NCBI GenBank assembly: GCA_031292565.1
Contig: JARLGW010000001.1
Location: forward strand, 912,435-976,434
Source: Paludibacteraceae bacterium
GTDB lineage: Bacteria > Bacteroidota > Bacteroidia > Bacteroidales > Paludibacteraceae
Length of the DNA stretch: 64,000 bases
Direction: 5' to 3'
Part shown: piece by piece, positions 44,393 through 53,637 of the stretch
Layout of the letters: every line of letters begins with the position of its first letter
How positions within the stretch are numbered: position 1 is the first letter of the stretch
Program-made: the position numbers and the translations under genes
The notes under the pieces: model-generated
Databases searched by the model: none
Seen by the model: the letters and a program-made list of their open reading frames with translations, nothing else
Told to the model about the DNA's origin: nothing

Positions 44393-44464
44393 AAAAAAAT
44401 TTCCGACCCATAGCCCCACCCACACACTTTAGCATCAAATTTTATTTTTCTTCAAAAAAGTTTT

Positions 44465-44472
44465 TAACTTTG
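44465..44472 (+). promoter_or_regulatory. Promoter of the NAD(P)HX repair gene
   Basis: TAACTTTG, exact -7 match, 26 bases before the ATG at 44499, preceded by T-rich sequence at the -33 distance. Confidence 0.6.
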
Positions 44473-44498
44473 TGTAAACCAAAACCAAGGATACGCGA

Positions 44499-45998
44499 AT
44501 GAAACTTTTCACTACCAAGCAAATAAAGGAGCTGGATGCCTACACCATAGCGTACGAGCCTATCTCGTCAGTCGATTTGATGGAGCGGGCTGCCGGGTGC
44601 ATTACCGATTGGCTATTAAAGACTTTCGATGCACACGTTCATTTCAAAATATTTGCCGGAAGTGGTAATAATGGTGGCGACGCGTTGGCCGTGGCACGCC
44701 TGCTGGGCATTTGCGGTTTTGAGCCGGAAGTGTTCTTGGTAAACCCCAACGGTAAGCTGTCCGCCGACTGCGAAGCCAATAAGCAACGCTTACTAAAACA
44801 AGGAACAGCTCGATTTACCGAACTAAATACACCGGAGCAATTCCCCGTGCTGGATGACGACGATTGGGTGCTTGACGGCATTTTCGGCTCCGGCCTCAAC
44901 CGCCCGCTGGAAGGCATCTTTGCCAAGCTTGTGGCACACATCAACCACTCCGGGGCAAAAGTTATTGCCATAGATATTCCGTCCGGCCTTTTTGGCGAAG
45001 ACAACACCGCCAACAACCGGGAAGCTATTATTCAAGCTCGCTACACCCTGTCGCTACAATTCCCAAAACTAGCTTACCTCCTACCCGAAAACGAAGAACA
45101 AGTGGGTGAATGGATAGTGGTTGATATTAAGCTTCACCCGGAAGCGTTGCAAAATACACCATCGCCTTATTTTTTTACTGAAAAAGAAAACGTTCAAGCC
45201 CTATTAAAACCCCGTGGTCGCTTTTCGCACAAAGGTACTTACGGCCACGCGCTGTTTATGGGCGGTAGCTATGGCAAAATGGGTGCCGTGGTATTGGCCT
45301 CCAGGGCATGCTTGCACACAGGCGTGGGATTGCTCACGGTACATGTGCCGGAATGCGGAGTAAACGTCCTCCAAACAGCCGTGCCCGAAGCCATGTGCAT
45401 ACCCGATAAAGAATTTTCATACCTCAGCCTACTTACCGAGAACTTGAAACCGTATTCCGCTATTGGCTGTGGTTGCGGCATGGGTGTGGAACCGGAAACG
45501 GCCAAGATGCTTAAACACCTGCTTGAAAATGCCACACAACCCTTGGTACTGGATGCCGACGCGTTGAATATACTGTCCAAAAATCCTTCTTATTTGGATT
45601 TATTGCCCGAAAATACAATCATCACCCCGCACCCTAAAGAATTTGAACGGCTCACGGGTTCTTATTCCGGCAGATGGAATCAAATGCAAAAAGCAAAAGA
45701 GTTTAGCGAAAAACATCGTATTTTTGTAGTGCTAAAAGGAGCCTATACCGCCATCGTTTGTCCTGATGGTGAAGTTCATTTCAACTCCACGGGCAATCCC
45801 GGTATGGCTACCGGGGGAAGTGGCGACGTGCTTTGCGGCATGATTCTGTCGCTACGGGCACAAGGTTATACCGCCAAAGAGAGTGCGCTGTTGGGCGTGT
45901 ACCTGCATGGCGAAGCGGGCGACAAGGCTGCCTTGAAAATGGGGCAAGCGGCCATGATAGCAAGTAACATTATAGACGAAATAAAAATAGAATATTAA
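44499..45998 (+). CDS. nnr: Bifunctional NAD(P)H-hydrate epimerase / ADP-dependent dehydratase
   Basis: 499 residues, two domains. The N-terminal YjeF_N epimerase half (1 to about 215) has SSVDLMERAAG, FAGSGNNGGDALAVAR and DGIFGSGLNR with AIDIPSGLFGED. The C-terminal dehydratase half (about 230-499) has GRFSHKGTYGHALFMGGSYGKMGA, VLDADALNIL, ITPHPKEFERL and NPGMATGGSGDVLCGMI. Together they repair hydrated NADH and NADPH. It is followed 20 bases later by a DUF4831 gene. Confidence 0.95.
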   Translation: MKLFTTKQIKELDAYTIAYEPISSVDLMERAAGCITDWLLKTFDAHVHFKIFAGSGNNGGDALAVARLLGICGFEPEVFLVNPNGKLSADCEANKQRLLKQGTARFTELNTPEQFPVLDDDDWVLDGIFGSGLNRPLEGIFAKLVAHINHSGAKVIAIDIPSGLFGEDNTANNREAIIQARYTLSLQFPKLAYLLPENEEQVGEWIVVDIKLHPEALQNTPSPYFFTEKENVQALLKPRGRFSHKGTYGHALFMGGSYGKMGAVVLASRACLHTGVGLLTVHVPECGVNVLQTAVPEAMCIPDKEFSYLSLLTENLKPYSAIGCGCGMGVEPETAKMLKHLLENATQPLVLDADALNILSKNPSYLDLLPENTIITPHPKEFERLTGSYSGRWNQMQKAKEFSEKHRIFVVLKGAYTAIVCPDGEVHFNSTGNPGMATGGSGDVLCGMILSLRAQGYTAKESALLGVYLHGEAGDKAALKMGQAAMIASNIIDEIKIEY

Positions 45999-46018
45999 TT
46001 TTGAAAGACATAACCATA

Positions 46019-47065
46019 ATGAAAAAGACCTTATCCTTCTGTCTATTAGGCCTCATTGCCATAGGAGCATTCGCGGCCAATCCGAAAGAAAAGAAAAACA
46101 CCAAGCCGAATGATCCGGCCATTATCTATTCGCTGCCCAAAACCGTATTGGTGGTAGAAGTAGAAGCCACCAAGACCGTGCAAAAAATGGGTCCGTACTA
46201 TAACTACAGCGAACGCTATTTGGCATTGAAAGACGTGGTGACGGAAAACAAAACAACGTGGGAGATAAATAAAATCAGCATTCGCAAAAAAACCATTGCG
46301 GATAAAAACAAAACGTTTAGCCTCAATTCCGACCCTAACCTTTATGTAAGCCTAACCAAAGAAGGCGTAATATGTGGAATCAATACCACTGCCCCATGCT
46401 GCATGAAACCTGCTGAGAAGAATAGCTACGTGGTAAAAGGAGCTACCAATGACGACGACTTTTTCAACAACGGGGTACTTACCGAAGATCAATTAACAGC
46501 AAACTCAACGGCAAAAATGGCCGAAACGGCAGCAAAACAAATATACCGTATCCGCGACAGCCGCCTAAACCTCATCACGGGTGACAATGATAAAATTCCG
46601 TCGGATGGAGAATCGTTGAAGCTTATGTTGAAAAAACTAGATCAATCGGAAAAATCGTTGGTAGAAATGTTTGCCGGAAAAAAGATTAAAACAATCGTCA
46701 CCAAGGAAATTGAAATAACACCCGACAAAGCCATGAAGAATGAACTGATTTTCAGACTATCGGGCTTGAACGGTATTGTTGATAAGGACGATTTGAGCGG
46801 AACGCCTGTGTATATGACCCTAACCCCATCCATAAACGACACACCACAGGCTGTAACAGAGAAGAAAGAAAATAAATTCTATTACATGCTACCGGGAACG
46901 GCACACGTAACAATTTCCAACAGTGAAAATAAATTTTTGGAGGATGATTTCTCCATCGCCCAATTTGGAAGCATACAGGCTTTACCGGCCAAAGTGCTTA
47001 AAAATAAATGTGTAAAAGTAAAATACGACCCTCAAACGGGATCTCTGATTAGTATTGAAAAATAA
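46019..47065 (+). CDS. DUF4831 family protein
   Basis: 348 residues from the ATG at 46019 (a TTG at 46001 is in frame but not needed). The signal peptide is MKKTLSFCLLGLIAIGAFA. The mature protein shows IIYSLPKTVLVVEVEATKT, GPYYNYSERYLALKDVV, and a later RIRDSRLNLITGD and EMFAGKKI, typical of DUF4831. The family is found in Bacteroidetes as exported proteins of unknown role. It ends in front of a perfect palindrome. Confidence 0.85.
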   Translation: MKKTLSFCLLGLIAIGAFAANPKEKKNTKPNDPAIIYSLPKTVLVVEVEATKTVQKMGPYYNYSERYLALKDVVTENKTTWEINKISIRKKTIADKNKTFSLNSDPNLYVSLTKEGVICGINTTAPCCMKPAEKNSYVVKGATNDDDFFNNGVLTEDQLTANSTAKMAETAAKQIYRIRDSRLNLITGDNDKIPSDGESLKLMLKKLDQSEKSLVEMFAGKKIKTIVTKEIEITPDKAMKNELIFRLSGLNGIVDKDDLSGTPVYMTLTPSINDTPQAVTEKKENKFYYMLPGTAHVTISNSENKFLEDDFSIAQFGSIQALPAKVLKNKCVKVKYDPQTGSLISIEK

Positions 47066-47072
47066 AGAAACG

Positions 47073-47102
47073 AAGAGCCTCTTAAAATTTTAAGAGGCTC
47101 TT
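47073..47102. terminator. Bidirectional terminator, perfect palindrome
   Basis: AAGAGCCTCTTAAAA joined directly to TTTTAAGAGGCTCTT (15-base arms, no spacer), between converging genes. Flanks are A-rich on the left and T-rich on the right. Confidence 0.8.
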
Positions 47103-47105
47103 TTG

Positions 47106-48251
47106 CTATTTATTCGTATCGTTTTCTTCTTCGTCGAGCTTCTTTTCCAATGGCGTAATATCGGTAATGGAATCATTGCCAATTATAAACCGTTTATAAT
47201 ATGAAAAAAGAATAGTAGTGGCAGGCAAGGCTATAATCATACCCGCAATTCCAAGTAAGGAGCCCCAGATGGACAAGGAAAGTAATATCACGGCAGGTTT
47301 CATCCCCGTAACTTTACCCATTATTTTCGGAGTAAGAAAAAGATCTTGAGTGGCTTGAACAACTACAATCACGGCAACAACCGATGCCGCCACCACCCAA
47401 AACGGCTGGTGCGTTTCCACCGATTTTAGAAAAGCAAAAAATCCCAATACGGGAAACATAACTACATTAAGATAAGGCACCATGGCAAAAACGCCCATTA
47501 TCAACCCCAACACCAGTCCTAAAGGCAAATCAATAATGGTAAAACCGGTGGCTAGCAATACGCCCACGATACTGGCTATTAATGCCTGACCACGAAAATA
47601 TCGGTTCATCCCCTTCTCAAGATCGTCTAATATGTAGGTGATAACCGTACGATATTTTTCAGGCACAAGTTGTATCCAACCGTTGTTAATACGTTCGTAG
47701 TCGGTAAGGATAAAAACGGTATATAAAAACACGATAAACAGGACAAATAAACTAATAATAAAGCTAATAGAACCTGATAATAAATTCCAAAACTGAGGAA
47801 TAATAAATTCTACTCCTTGAGCAAAATAATCTTTACTAAGCAGTTTTTCCAAATCAATCTTATTTATCCAATTTAATATGGACACTTTAATCTCCTGTGG
47901 AATAAAATTTACCTGCTGTACATGTTGCACGTAAACGGACAAAAGATCGCCAGTTCTAGTTATTTCGGAAATTATGGGAGGGATTACCAAGCATAGAATC
48001 AACCCCAATAGAAGACCAACACTTAAAAAAACCAGCAAAATAGATAATATCCTACTCCTTATTTTGAGCTTGAACTGGAATATCTTAACAATAGGATATA
48101 GCATATAAGCAATAAGCCATGCCACCAAAAAAGGCAACAACACACTACTCAATTTTTTAAGCAACAGAAAAAGTGCAATGGCAACAGCAACCCCGATTAT
48201 GATTCGTACCACCCGGTCGAAGGTAAAAGGCCGTTTAAAAGAGTCATTCAT
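47106..48251 (-). CDS. AI-2E family transporter
   Basis: 381 residues with about eight membrane segments and a large middle extracytoplasmic part, the fold of the AI-2E transporter (PerM/YdiK-like) family. The typical start VVRIIIGVAVAIALFLLLKKL, the VAWLIAYMLYPIVK segment and the late GLVLGLIMGVFAMVPYLNVVMFP are visible. The family is broad; the substrate is not predictable, and AI-2 export should not be assumed. It lies 18 bases downstream of tdk and is probably cotranscribed. Confidence 0.9.
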   Translation of the reverse strand: MNDSFKRPFTFDRVVRIIIGVAVAIALFLLLKKLSSVLLPFLVAWLIAYMLYPIVKIFQFKLKIRSRILSILLVFLSVGLLLGLILCLVIPPIISEITRTGDLLSVYVQHVQQVNFIPQEIKVSILNWINKIDLEKLLSKDYFAQGVEFIIPQFWNLLSGSISFIISLFVLFIVFLYTVFILTDYERINNGWIQLVPEKYRTVITYILDDLEKGMNRYFRGQALIASIVGVLLATGFTIIDLPLGLVLGLIMGVFAMVPYLNVVMFPVLGFFAFLKSVETHQPFWVVAASVVAVIVVVQATQDLFLTPKIMGKVTGMKPAVILLSLSIWGSLLGIAGMIIALPATTILFSYYKRFIIGNDSITDITPLEKKLDEEENDTNK

Positions 48252-48269
48252 TTTGATGCGTATTTAATA

Positions 48270-48854
48270 TCATTTTTCATTCGTTTCTGCCTGATAACAA
48301 TTGCGGCAAACAGGTTCGTATTCATCCTTTTCGCCGAGAAATATTCGTTTATTATTGTCCACCAATCGATGGGAGATATAGGCCGGAGCACCACAGCGCA
48401 CGCAGATGGCATGCACCTTGGTTACCTCATCGGCAACAGCACACAAGCCGGGAACAGGCCCGAAAGGCTTTCCACTGAAATCCATATCCAACCCGGCCAC
48501 GATAACCCGCAACCCCTGGTTGGCAAGCTGGCTGCAAACCGAAACCAATCCGTCGTCAAAAAACTGTGCTTCGTCAATGCCTATCACATCCACCCCTTCG
48601 GCATACAACAGAATATTGCCCGAGGAATCTACTGGCGTACTCAAAATGGAATTATTGTCATGCGAAACCACATCCGTTTCGGAGTAACGAGTATCCACCG
48701 AGGGTTTGAATATTTCCACCTGCTGCCTGGCAAACTTTGCACGCTTCAGGCGGCGTAGCAATTCCTCCGTTTTACCGGAAAACATCGACCCGCAAATTAC
48801 CTCAATGCTGCCCCTTTTTTCCTTTAAATGAATATTCGTTTCAAAAAATATCAT
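48270..48854 (-). CDS. tdk: Thymidine kinase
   Basis: Salvage enzyme phosphorylating thymidine; 194 residues. P-loop [15 protein letters not shown] at about residues 22-36, the catalytic GIDEAQFF, the FGPVPGL segment, and the zinc-binding C-terminal domain with CVRC and CRNC. A promoter with TACCTTTG is at 48892-48899. It is divergent from the gene at 48939. Confidence 0.97.
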   Translation of the reverse strand: MIFFETNIHLKEKRGSIEVICGSMFSGKTEELLRRLKRAKFARQQVEIFKPSVDTRYSETDVVSHDNNSILSTPVDSSGNILLYAEGVDVIGIDEAQFFDDGLVSVCSQLANQGLRVIVAGLDMDFSGKPFGPVPGLCAVADEVTKVHAICVRCGAPAYISHRLVDNNKRIFLGEKDEYEPVCRNCYQAETNEK

Positions 48855-48891
48855 AATGGATTAATTTTCTTATTTTTACACAGCCTTTTTG

Positions 48892-48899
48892 CAAAGGTA
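48892..48899 (-). promoter_or_regulatory. tdk promoter, -7 element
   Basis: Minus-strand TACCTTTG, exact consensus match, 38 bases upstream of the tdk ATG. Confidence 0.5.
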
Positions 48900-48938
48900 A
48901 TAAATTACACATTTCAAAAAAGGAATATAAGAAAAGAT

Positions 48939-49784
48939 ATGACAAAAGAAGTTTTTATCGCGCTTATACAGAAAGATATACGCGAATTAGACATGATTGC
49001 CCAAGGTTTGTACGAAACAGAATCGCCCTCGCCTAGCATTATCAAACTGGCGAGCTTGAAAGCACATGATGTGATAAGCAACTTGCAAATGCTTGCCGAA
49101 GTAAACGGCATTTCCAAAGAAGTGCAACAAATAGAGATTGACGCACACCACACACCTGCAAAAAAGCCTACAAAAAAAGCCAAGCCTACAAAAGAAATAA
49201 CGGACGAAAAGAAACCGGAACCTATCGTAGATGAAAAACCGATAGTAAAAGAAATCAACATTGAAACGAAACACGAAATAGAATCCCAACCTGCACCCAT
49301 ACAAGAACCAATTCTGCCTAAAGAACCGGAAGTAGTAGTCGTAGCCAAGGAAGAAATTGCACCACCAACCATAGTACCAGAACCACAGGTTGCTCCCGTT
49401 GAAGCACCCAAAGTAGAAGAAAAGAGCCCGGTGGTGGAAGAACAAAAAAAAGAACCTGAAATCAATATAAAGAAAGAGGAACCAATTCTGCACGAACAAC
49501 AAATAGAACCGGCACCAAAGAAAGAAGGTAATTTATTCAATGCCCTATCAAACAAGCAGGTAACAAGCTTGAGAAAAAGCATTAGCATTGGTAACCGATT
49601 TATGTTTCAACGCGAACTGTTTGGCAATGATGCAGATAAAATGAATCAAGCCATTGACTTTATCGACACTTGCACGAACTTGCACGAGACCGAAAAATAT
49701 ATATCAGAAAATTTCCATTGGGATAGCGAAAAAGAAAGTGTGATAGAATTTATGAACCTTGTGAACCGAAAATTTGTTGGATGA
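48939..49784 (+). CDS. Conserved Bacteroidetes protein with Pro/Glu-rich middle
   Basis: 281 residues from the ATG at 48939 (the longer frame from 48828 crosses the tdk promoter). Three parts: an N-terminal helical piece of about 60 residues (ALIQKDIRELDMIAQGL); a low-complexity Pro/Glu/Lys stretch (about 65-190); and a compact C-terminal domain of about 85 residues (LRKSISIGNRFMFQRELFGN, then FDSFE-type positions here FIDTCTNLHETEKYI and WDSEKESVIEFMNLVNRKF). I recognise the C-terminal part as a common Bacteroidetes motif of unknown function. The stop overlaps the rsmI start (ATGA), so the two are translationally coupled. Confidence 0.75.
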   Translation: MTKEVFIALIQKDIRELDMIAQGLYETESPSPSIIKLASLKAHDVISNLQMLAEVNGISKEVQQIEIDAHHTPAKKPTKKAKPTKEITDEKKPEPIVDEKPIVKEINIETKHEIESQPAPIQEPILPKEPEVVVVAKEEIAPPTIVPEPQVAPVEAPKVEEKSPVVEEQKKEPEINIKKEEPILHEQQIEPAPKKEGNLFNALSNKQVTSLRKSISIGNRFMFQRELFGNDADKMNQAIDFIDTCTNLHETEKYISENFHWDSEKESVIEFMNLVNRKFVG

Positions 49785-50455
49785 GTAAACTGTTTGTAGT
49801 ACCAACACCGGTTGGTAATTTGGAAGATATGACTTTTAGAGCCATCAAGGTGCTAAAGGAAGCCGACTTGATTTTAGCAGAAGATACCCGCACAACGGCT
49901 TTCCTGTTAAAGCATTTTGAAATACAAACCCCCATGACGTCTCATCACAAATTCAATGAGCATCAAACGGTTGACGGCATCGTTAAGCGCATACAGGGCG
50001 GGCAAACCATAGCTTTAGTTTCGGATGCTGGCACCCCGGCCATTTCCGACCCCGGTTTTTTATTAGTACGAGCTTGTAGCGAACAAGATATTGAAATACA
50101 ATGCTTACCCGGAGCCACGGCGTTTGTACCCGCGCTGGTAAATTCAGGTTTGCCCAACGACCGTTTCTGCTTTGAAGGCTTTTTGCCTGTAAAAAAAGGA
50201 CGGCAAACCAGGCTTACCCTGTTGGCTCAGGAACAGCGAACCATGATTTTTTACGAGTCACCCTATCGTTTAGTTAAAACGTTAACACAATTTGCCGAGT
50301 TTTTTGGCTCCGAGAGGAAGGCATCCGTATCTCGTGAAATATCAAAAATGTTTGAAGAAACCCAGCGTGGAACGCTACAAGAATTAATTTCTCACTACAC
50401 GACTAAACAACCCAAGGGTGAAATTGTTATAATTGTTGCAGGTTTACCAAATTAA
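49781..50455 (+). CDS. rsmI: 16S rRNA (cytidine(1402)-2'-O)-methyltransferase
   Basis: 224 residues of the tetrapyrrole-methylase fold. VPTPVGNLEDMTFRAIKVLKEAD (in parts), LAEDTRTTAFLLKHF and LVSDAGTPAISDPGFLLV are diagnostic. It methylates the ribose of C1402 in 16S rRNA; its partner RsmH (N4 of the same base) is encoded in the dcw cluster of this window. Coupled to the previous gene by a 4-base overlap. Confidence 0.96.
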   Translation: MSKLFVVPTPVGNLEDMTFRAIKVLKEADLILAEDTRTTAFLLKHFEIQTPMTSHHKFNEHQTVDGIVKRIQGGQTIALVSDAGTPAISDPGFLLVRACSEQDIEIQCLPGATAFVPALVNSGLPNDRFCFEGFLPVKKGRQTRLTLLAQEQRTMIFYESPYRLVKTLTQFAEFFGSERKASVSREISKMFEETQRGTLQELISHYTTKQPKGEIVIIVAGLPN

Positions 50456-50458
50456 CTT

Positions 50459-50466
50459 TATTTTTG
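50459..50466 (+). promoter_or_regulatory. Promoter of the Cbp1-like lipoprotein gene
   Basis: TATTTTTG, exact -7 match, with TTG at 50436-50438 exactly 20 bases upstream. The start codon is at 50509. It overlaps the end of rsmI. Confidence 0.6.
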
Positions 50467-50508
50467 TATCAATGTCACTCACATTAACACCCCAATCTTA
50501 AAAATAAT

Positions 50509-51357
50509 ATGAAAAAACTAATCCTTTTTATCGCCCCATTATTCCTGTTTGCCTCTTGTGTAAAAGAGTCAACCGAATACAAGAAGCTTAAAGCTCAGAA
50601 CGATTCGTTAGTAGTTCAGAAAAAAGCAAAAGACGCGGAAATTAATACCTATTTTAAAACAATTAATGACATATCGGAAAACTTTGACAAAGTAACCGCG
50701 TCGGAACAATTGATTTCAGCCACGACACACAAACCTGAAAGACTTTCATCGCAAGCTGCCCAATCAATTAAAGACAACATTGTGATAATGACCAATGCCT
50801 TGCAAAAAAACAAGGAGCAAATAGCATTACTTCAGCAGAAGATAAAGAAAAGCGGAGCACATTATGCCGAATTACAAAAAACAATAGACCGCCTGACAGC
50901 CGATTTGCAAGAAAAAGCACAGGCTATGGATTCGTTAAAAGCAGAACTGAGTGTTAAAGATAAACGAATTTTTGAACTTGGCCAGCAAGTGGGAGACTTG
51001 GATAAAGACAATAAACAAAAAGCCGAGCTGATAAAACAACAGGCCGATGAACTAAACGCCGCGTTCTATGTGTTTGGTACAACTAAGGAATTAAAAAATC
51101 AGAAAATACTTACTAAAAATGGCATTTTCAGCCAAACAAAAGTGTTACAAGCCGATTTTAACAAAGATTACTTTGTAAAAATAGATATTCGTACCACAAC
51201 AACCATTCCGGTGTACAGTAAGAAGGCGAAGATAAAAACGAGTCATCCATTGACATCCTACACCATAGCTACCGAAAACGGAAACAAAGTGATACAAATT
51301 AAAGATCCTGTACAATTTTGGAGCGTATCCAAATATTTAGTAATACAAACCAATTAA
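50509..51357 (+). CDS. Coiled-coil lipoprotein, Cbp1 (collagen-binding adhesin) family
   Basis: 282 residues. Lipoprotein signal MKKLILFIAPLFLFASC with the lipid-modified Cys at residue 17. Residues about 22-185 are strongly charged heptad-like coiled coil (KLKAQNDSLVVQKKAKD, later DKDNKQKAELIKQQADEL). The C-terminal about 90 residues begin FYVFGTTKELKNQKILTK and end VQFWSVSKYLVIQ, which I recognise from proteins annotated as the Cbp1 family in Bacteroides. Collagen binding is shown for one member only (family knowledge) and should not be taken as this protein's role; an envelope structural role is equally possible. Confidence 0.65.
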   Translation: MKKLILFIAPLFLFASCVKESTEYKKLKAQNDSLVVQKKAKDAEINTYFKTINDISENFDKVTASEQLISATTHKPERLSSQAAQSIKDNIVIMTNALQKNKEQIALLQQKIKKSGAHYAELQKTIDRLTADLQEKAQAMDSLKAELSVKDKRIFELGQQVGDLDKDNKQKAELIKQQADELNAAFYVFGTTKELKNQKILTKNGIFSQTKVLQADFNKDYFVKIDIRTTTTIPVYSKKAKIKTSHPLTSYTIATENGNKVIQIKDPVQFWSVSKYLVIQTN

Positions 51358-51400
51358 AAATACAGAAAGCCGAATGTAACAGTTCGGCTTTTTTTTCGCT

Positions 51401-52102
51401 ATGGCAGCCAAATACAAGCATATTCTTTTCGACCTTGATAACACGTTGTGGGACTTTGAAACAAACTCCGAAAAAACATTACGGGAAATGTTTGTCAAAT
51501 ACGAGTTGGACAAGGCCTTCGATAGCTTTGTACATTTTCATAACCTATACGTGTTCCGCAACACCCAGCTTTGGTATAGCTACCACAACAAGCAAATCAA
51601 TAAAAAGTTTCTCAACTTCGAACGATTCAACTACCCGCTACAACAAGTGGGCATAGATAATCCTGAATTGGTTAAAACCCTGAGTTTTGATTACCTGCAA
51701 GTATGCGCCATGCAAAAGGCTCTTATGCCTCATGCCAATGAGATACTCGAATATTTAAAGGAAAACAGGTACCACATGCACATCCTGTCAAACGGATTTG
51801 AAGAGGTGCAATATTTAAAACTAAAAAACTCAGGGCTGGACAAATACTTTGAGCATATTATTTTATCAGAAAAAGTAGGTGCTTTAAAACCTGACAGGCG
51901 TATTTTTGATTATGCCATAACCTCGCTAAACGCACGCAAAAAAGAAGTGATTATGATTGGTGACAACTTTGAAGCCGACATAGAGGGTGCTAAAAATGCC
52001 GGGATAGACCAACTCTATTACAACCCCAAAGAGCAACCCGCTATTTCATTCAACCCCACCCACATGGTTAGCTCTTTGTCCGAAATAAAGTCAATTCTCT
52101 AA
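51401..52102 (+). CDS. yjjG: YjjG-type HAD phosphatase (noncanonical pyrimidine nucleotidase)
   Basis: 233 residues of the HAD superfamily. Motif 1 is FDLDNTLWDFETN (residues about 9-21) with both nucleophile aspartates; motif 2 is ILSNGFEEVQ; motif 3 is the Lys in GALKPDRRIF; motif 4 is IGDNFEADIEGAKNAGI. The cap is all-helical, and spacing fits the YjjG subgroup that removes phosphate from odd pyrimidine nucleotides. It follows the Cbp1-like gene by 43 bases. Confidence 0.88.
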   Translation: MAAKYKHILFDLDNTLWDFETNSEKTLREMFVKYELDKAFDSFVHFHNLYVFRNTQLWYSYHNKQINKKFLNFERFNYPLQQVGIDNPELVKTLSFDYLQVCAMQKALMPHANEILEYLKENRYHMHILSNGFEEVQYLKLKNSGLDKYFEHIILSEKVGALKPDRRIFDYAITSLNARKKEVIMIGDNFEADIEGAKNAGIDQLYYNPKEQPAISFNPTHMVSSLSEIKSIL

Positions 52103-52152
52103 ATTTTAAATAATTTTTAGGTGAAAAAAATATGATTTATTCATTTTATATT

Positions 52153-52160
52153 TACATTTG
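52153..52160 (+). promoter_or_regulatory. Promoter of the M28-like gene
   Basis: TACATTTG, exact -7 match, 73 bases before the ATG at 52234. Confidence 0.45.
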
Positions 52161-52233
52161 AAAGATACTAGAACAGGCTATTCTTTTTTATTTTTTTTGA
52201 GCAAAAACAATAACAATTTTAAATATTAGGATT

Positions 52234-53562
52234 ATGAAGAAAAAGGTCTCCTTATGTTTATGTCTAAGCTTTGTAGGGCTAAGTTTATTTAGCCAGACAG
52301 AGATTCCCGATAGCTTAAAAGCTCCAAAATCCGACGAGGTAGATTACGCTCAGGAAGTCGTTTCAAAACTATGCGACCCTTCCATGAAAGGCCGTGGATA
52401 CGCGAAAAATGGAGATAAACTGGCAGCTGATTATATCGCGAATGAATTTAAAGCATTGGGATTACAGCCTTTTGGCACCACCTACATGCAAAAATTTAAT
52501 GTAGCTGCGAATACATTCCCCGAAAGAATGGATTTGCAACTGAACAACGACATTTTAATGGCCGGTACGGATTACATAGTTGACCCAAGTTGCCCATCAA
52601 TTGCAGGTACATTCAAACCTGTTTTTGTTACTCGAAAAGACATAAGCAACCGCATGGTGCTGATAGACAAGCTTCGGGATTCAAAAGAAACGTTGATGTT
52701 AGTTGATAATTCAAACCGTGAAGGCGAAACACCGGAACAATCAAAAAGAATTGACAAACTGATTGAATCCATGAAAACCGACAACAAAGTGCAGCTAAAA
52801 GGTGTAATTATATACAACAACAAAAGCAAACCAACCTGGGGAACGTCGAGCACCCTGGGTATACGCCCCGTAATATACATTACAAGGGAAACTGACATCG
52901 CCAGCGTAAAGGAAATAAAAGTTGCCGTGGATGCAGAATTTAAACCCGCTTACGAAACTCAAAATGTGGTAGGGATGATAAAAGGAGCTATTAAACCCGA
53001 TTCGTTTATCGTGGTAACTGCTCATTATGACAACCTGGGAATGATAGGTAAAGATGTAAACTACTTTGGAGCGAACAACAGTGCAAGTGGCGTGGCCATG
53101 CTACTAACATTGGCAAAACATTTCAAAGTGATTTCTCCTTATTATAGTGTAATATTTATTGCTTTTGGGGGCAACGAACTTGCCTACGCGGGTGCTCAAG
53201 CCTATGTAGCGTCGCCACCTGTACCTCTTACCAAAATCAAATTCCTAGTTAGCTTTGATTTAGCCGGAAACGGTAGTGAAGGAATAAAAGTAGTGAATGG
53301 CCCTAAATATCCAGCATTGCTTACCCAACTTACCAAAATCAACGCGTACTATAAGCTATTGCCTAAAATAGACAGCAGGGCTACCGCACCAATTAGCGAA
53401 CACTCTGTTTTCGACGAAAAAGGTGTACCTTGCTTCTTTATCTACTCGCTAGGTGGCAGCATGGCTTATCATAACCTGAACGACAAACCGGAACTGGTTC
53501 CTTTCACCAAGTTTGCCAATTACCAAAATTTAATGATCCGTTTCTTGGAAACATTCAAATAA
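52234..53562 (+). CDS. M28-family peptidase homologue, probably inactive
   Basis: 442 residues with a signal peptide (MKKKVSLCLCLSFVGLSLFSQ). A PA-like insert lies in the middle, and the M28 domain covers about 245-442. Metal ligand His264 (TAHYDNLG), Asp342 (SFDLAG) and His413 (AYHNLNDKPE) are kept. However, the bridging Asp of GA(D/N)DNASG is Asn282 in GANNSASG, and the first Glu of the EE pair (general base) is Asn314 in FGGNELAYAG; Glu315 remains. Loss of the general base and the bridging ligand predicts loss of normal aminopeptidase activity. Otherwise length and fold look complete. A hairpin terminator follows at 53584-53619. Confidence 0.85.
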   Translation: MKKKVSLCLCLSFVGLSLFSQTEIPDSLKAPKSDEVDYAQEVVSKLCDPSMKGRGYAKNGDKLAADYIANEFKALGLQPFGTTYMQKFNVAANTFPERMDLQLNNDILMAGTDYIVDPSCPSIAGTFKPVFVTRKDISNRMVLIDKLRDSKETLMLVDNSNREGETPEQSKRIDKLIESMKTDNKVQLKGVIIYNNKSKPTWGTSSTLGIRPVIYITRETDIASVKEIKVAVDAEFKPAYETQNVVGMIKGAIKPDSFIVVTAHYDNLGMIGKDVNYFGANNSASGVAMLLTLAKHFKVISPYYSVIFIAFGGNELAYAGAQAYVASPPVPLTKIKFLVSFDLAGNGSEGIKVVNGPKYPALLTQLTKINAYYKLLPKIDSRATAPISEHSVFDEKGVPCFFIYSLGGSMAYHNLNDKPELVPFTKFANYQNLMIRFLETFK

Positions 53563-53583
53563 AAAGTTCATTCTTAACGTTAT

Positions 53584-53619
53584 AAAATGTTGTTCCATGT
53601 AAAAGTGGAACAACATTTT
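53584..53619 (+). terminator. Terminator after the M28-like gene
   Basis: 14-bp perfect stem AAAATGTTGTTCCA / TGGAACAACATTTT with an 8-base loop, then TTTATTAT. Confidence 0.85.
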
Positions 53620-53637
53620 TTATTATCCCCGATCATT

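Noticed and set aside
48914-49588. Long minus-strand open frames (224 and 171 codons) opposite the 48939 gene.
   Set aside because: They are the low-complexity mirror of the Pro/Glu/Lys-rich linker (Ser/Phe/Gly-rich shadows) and have no family features.
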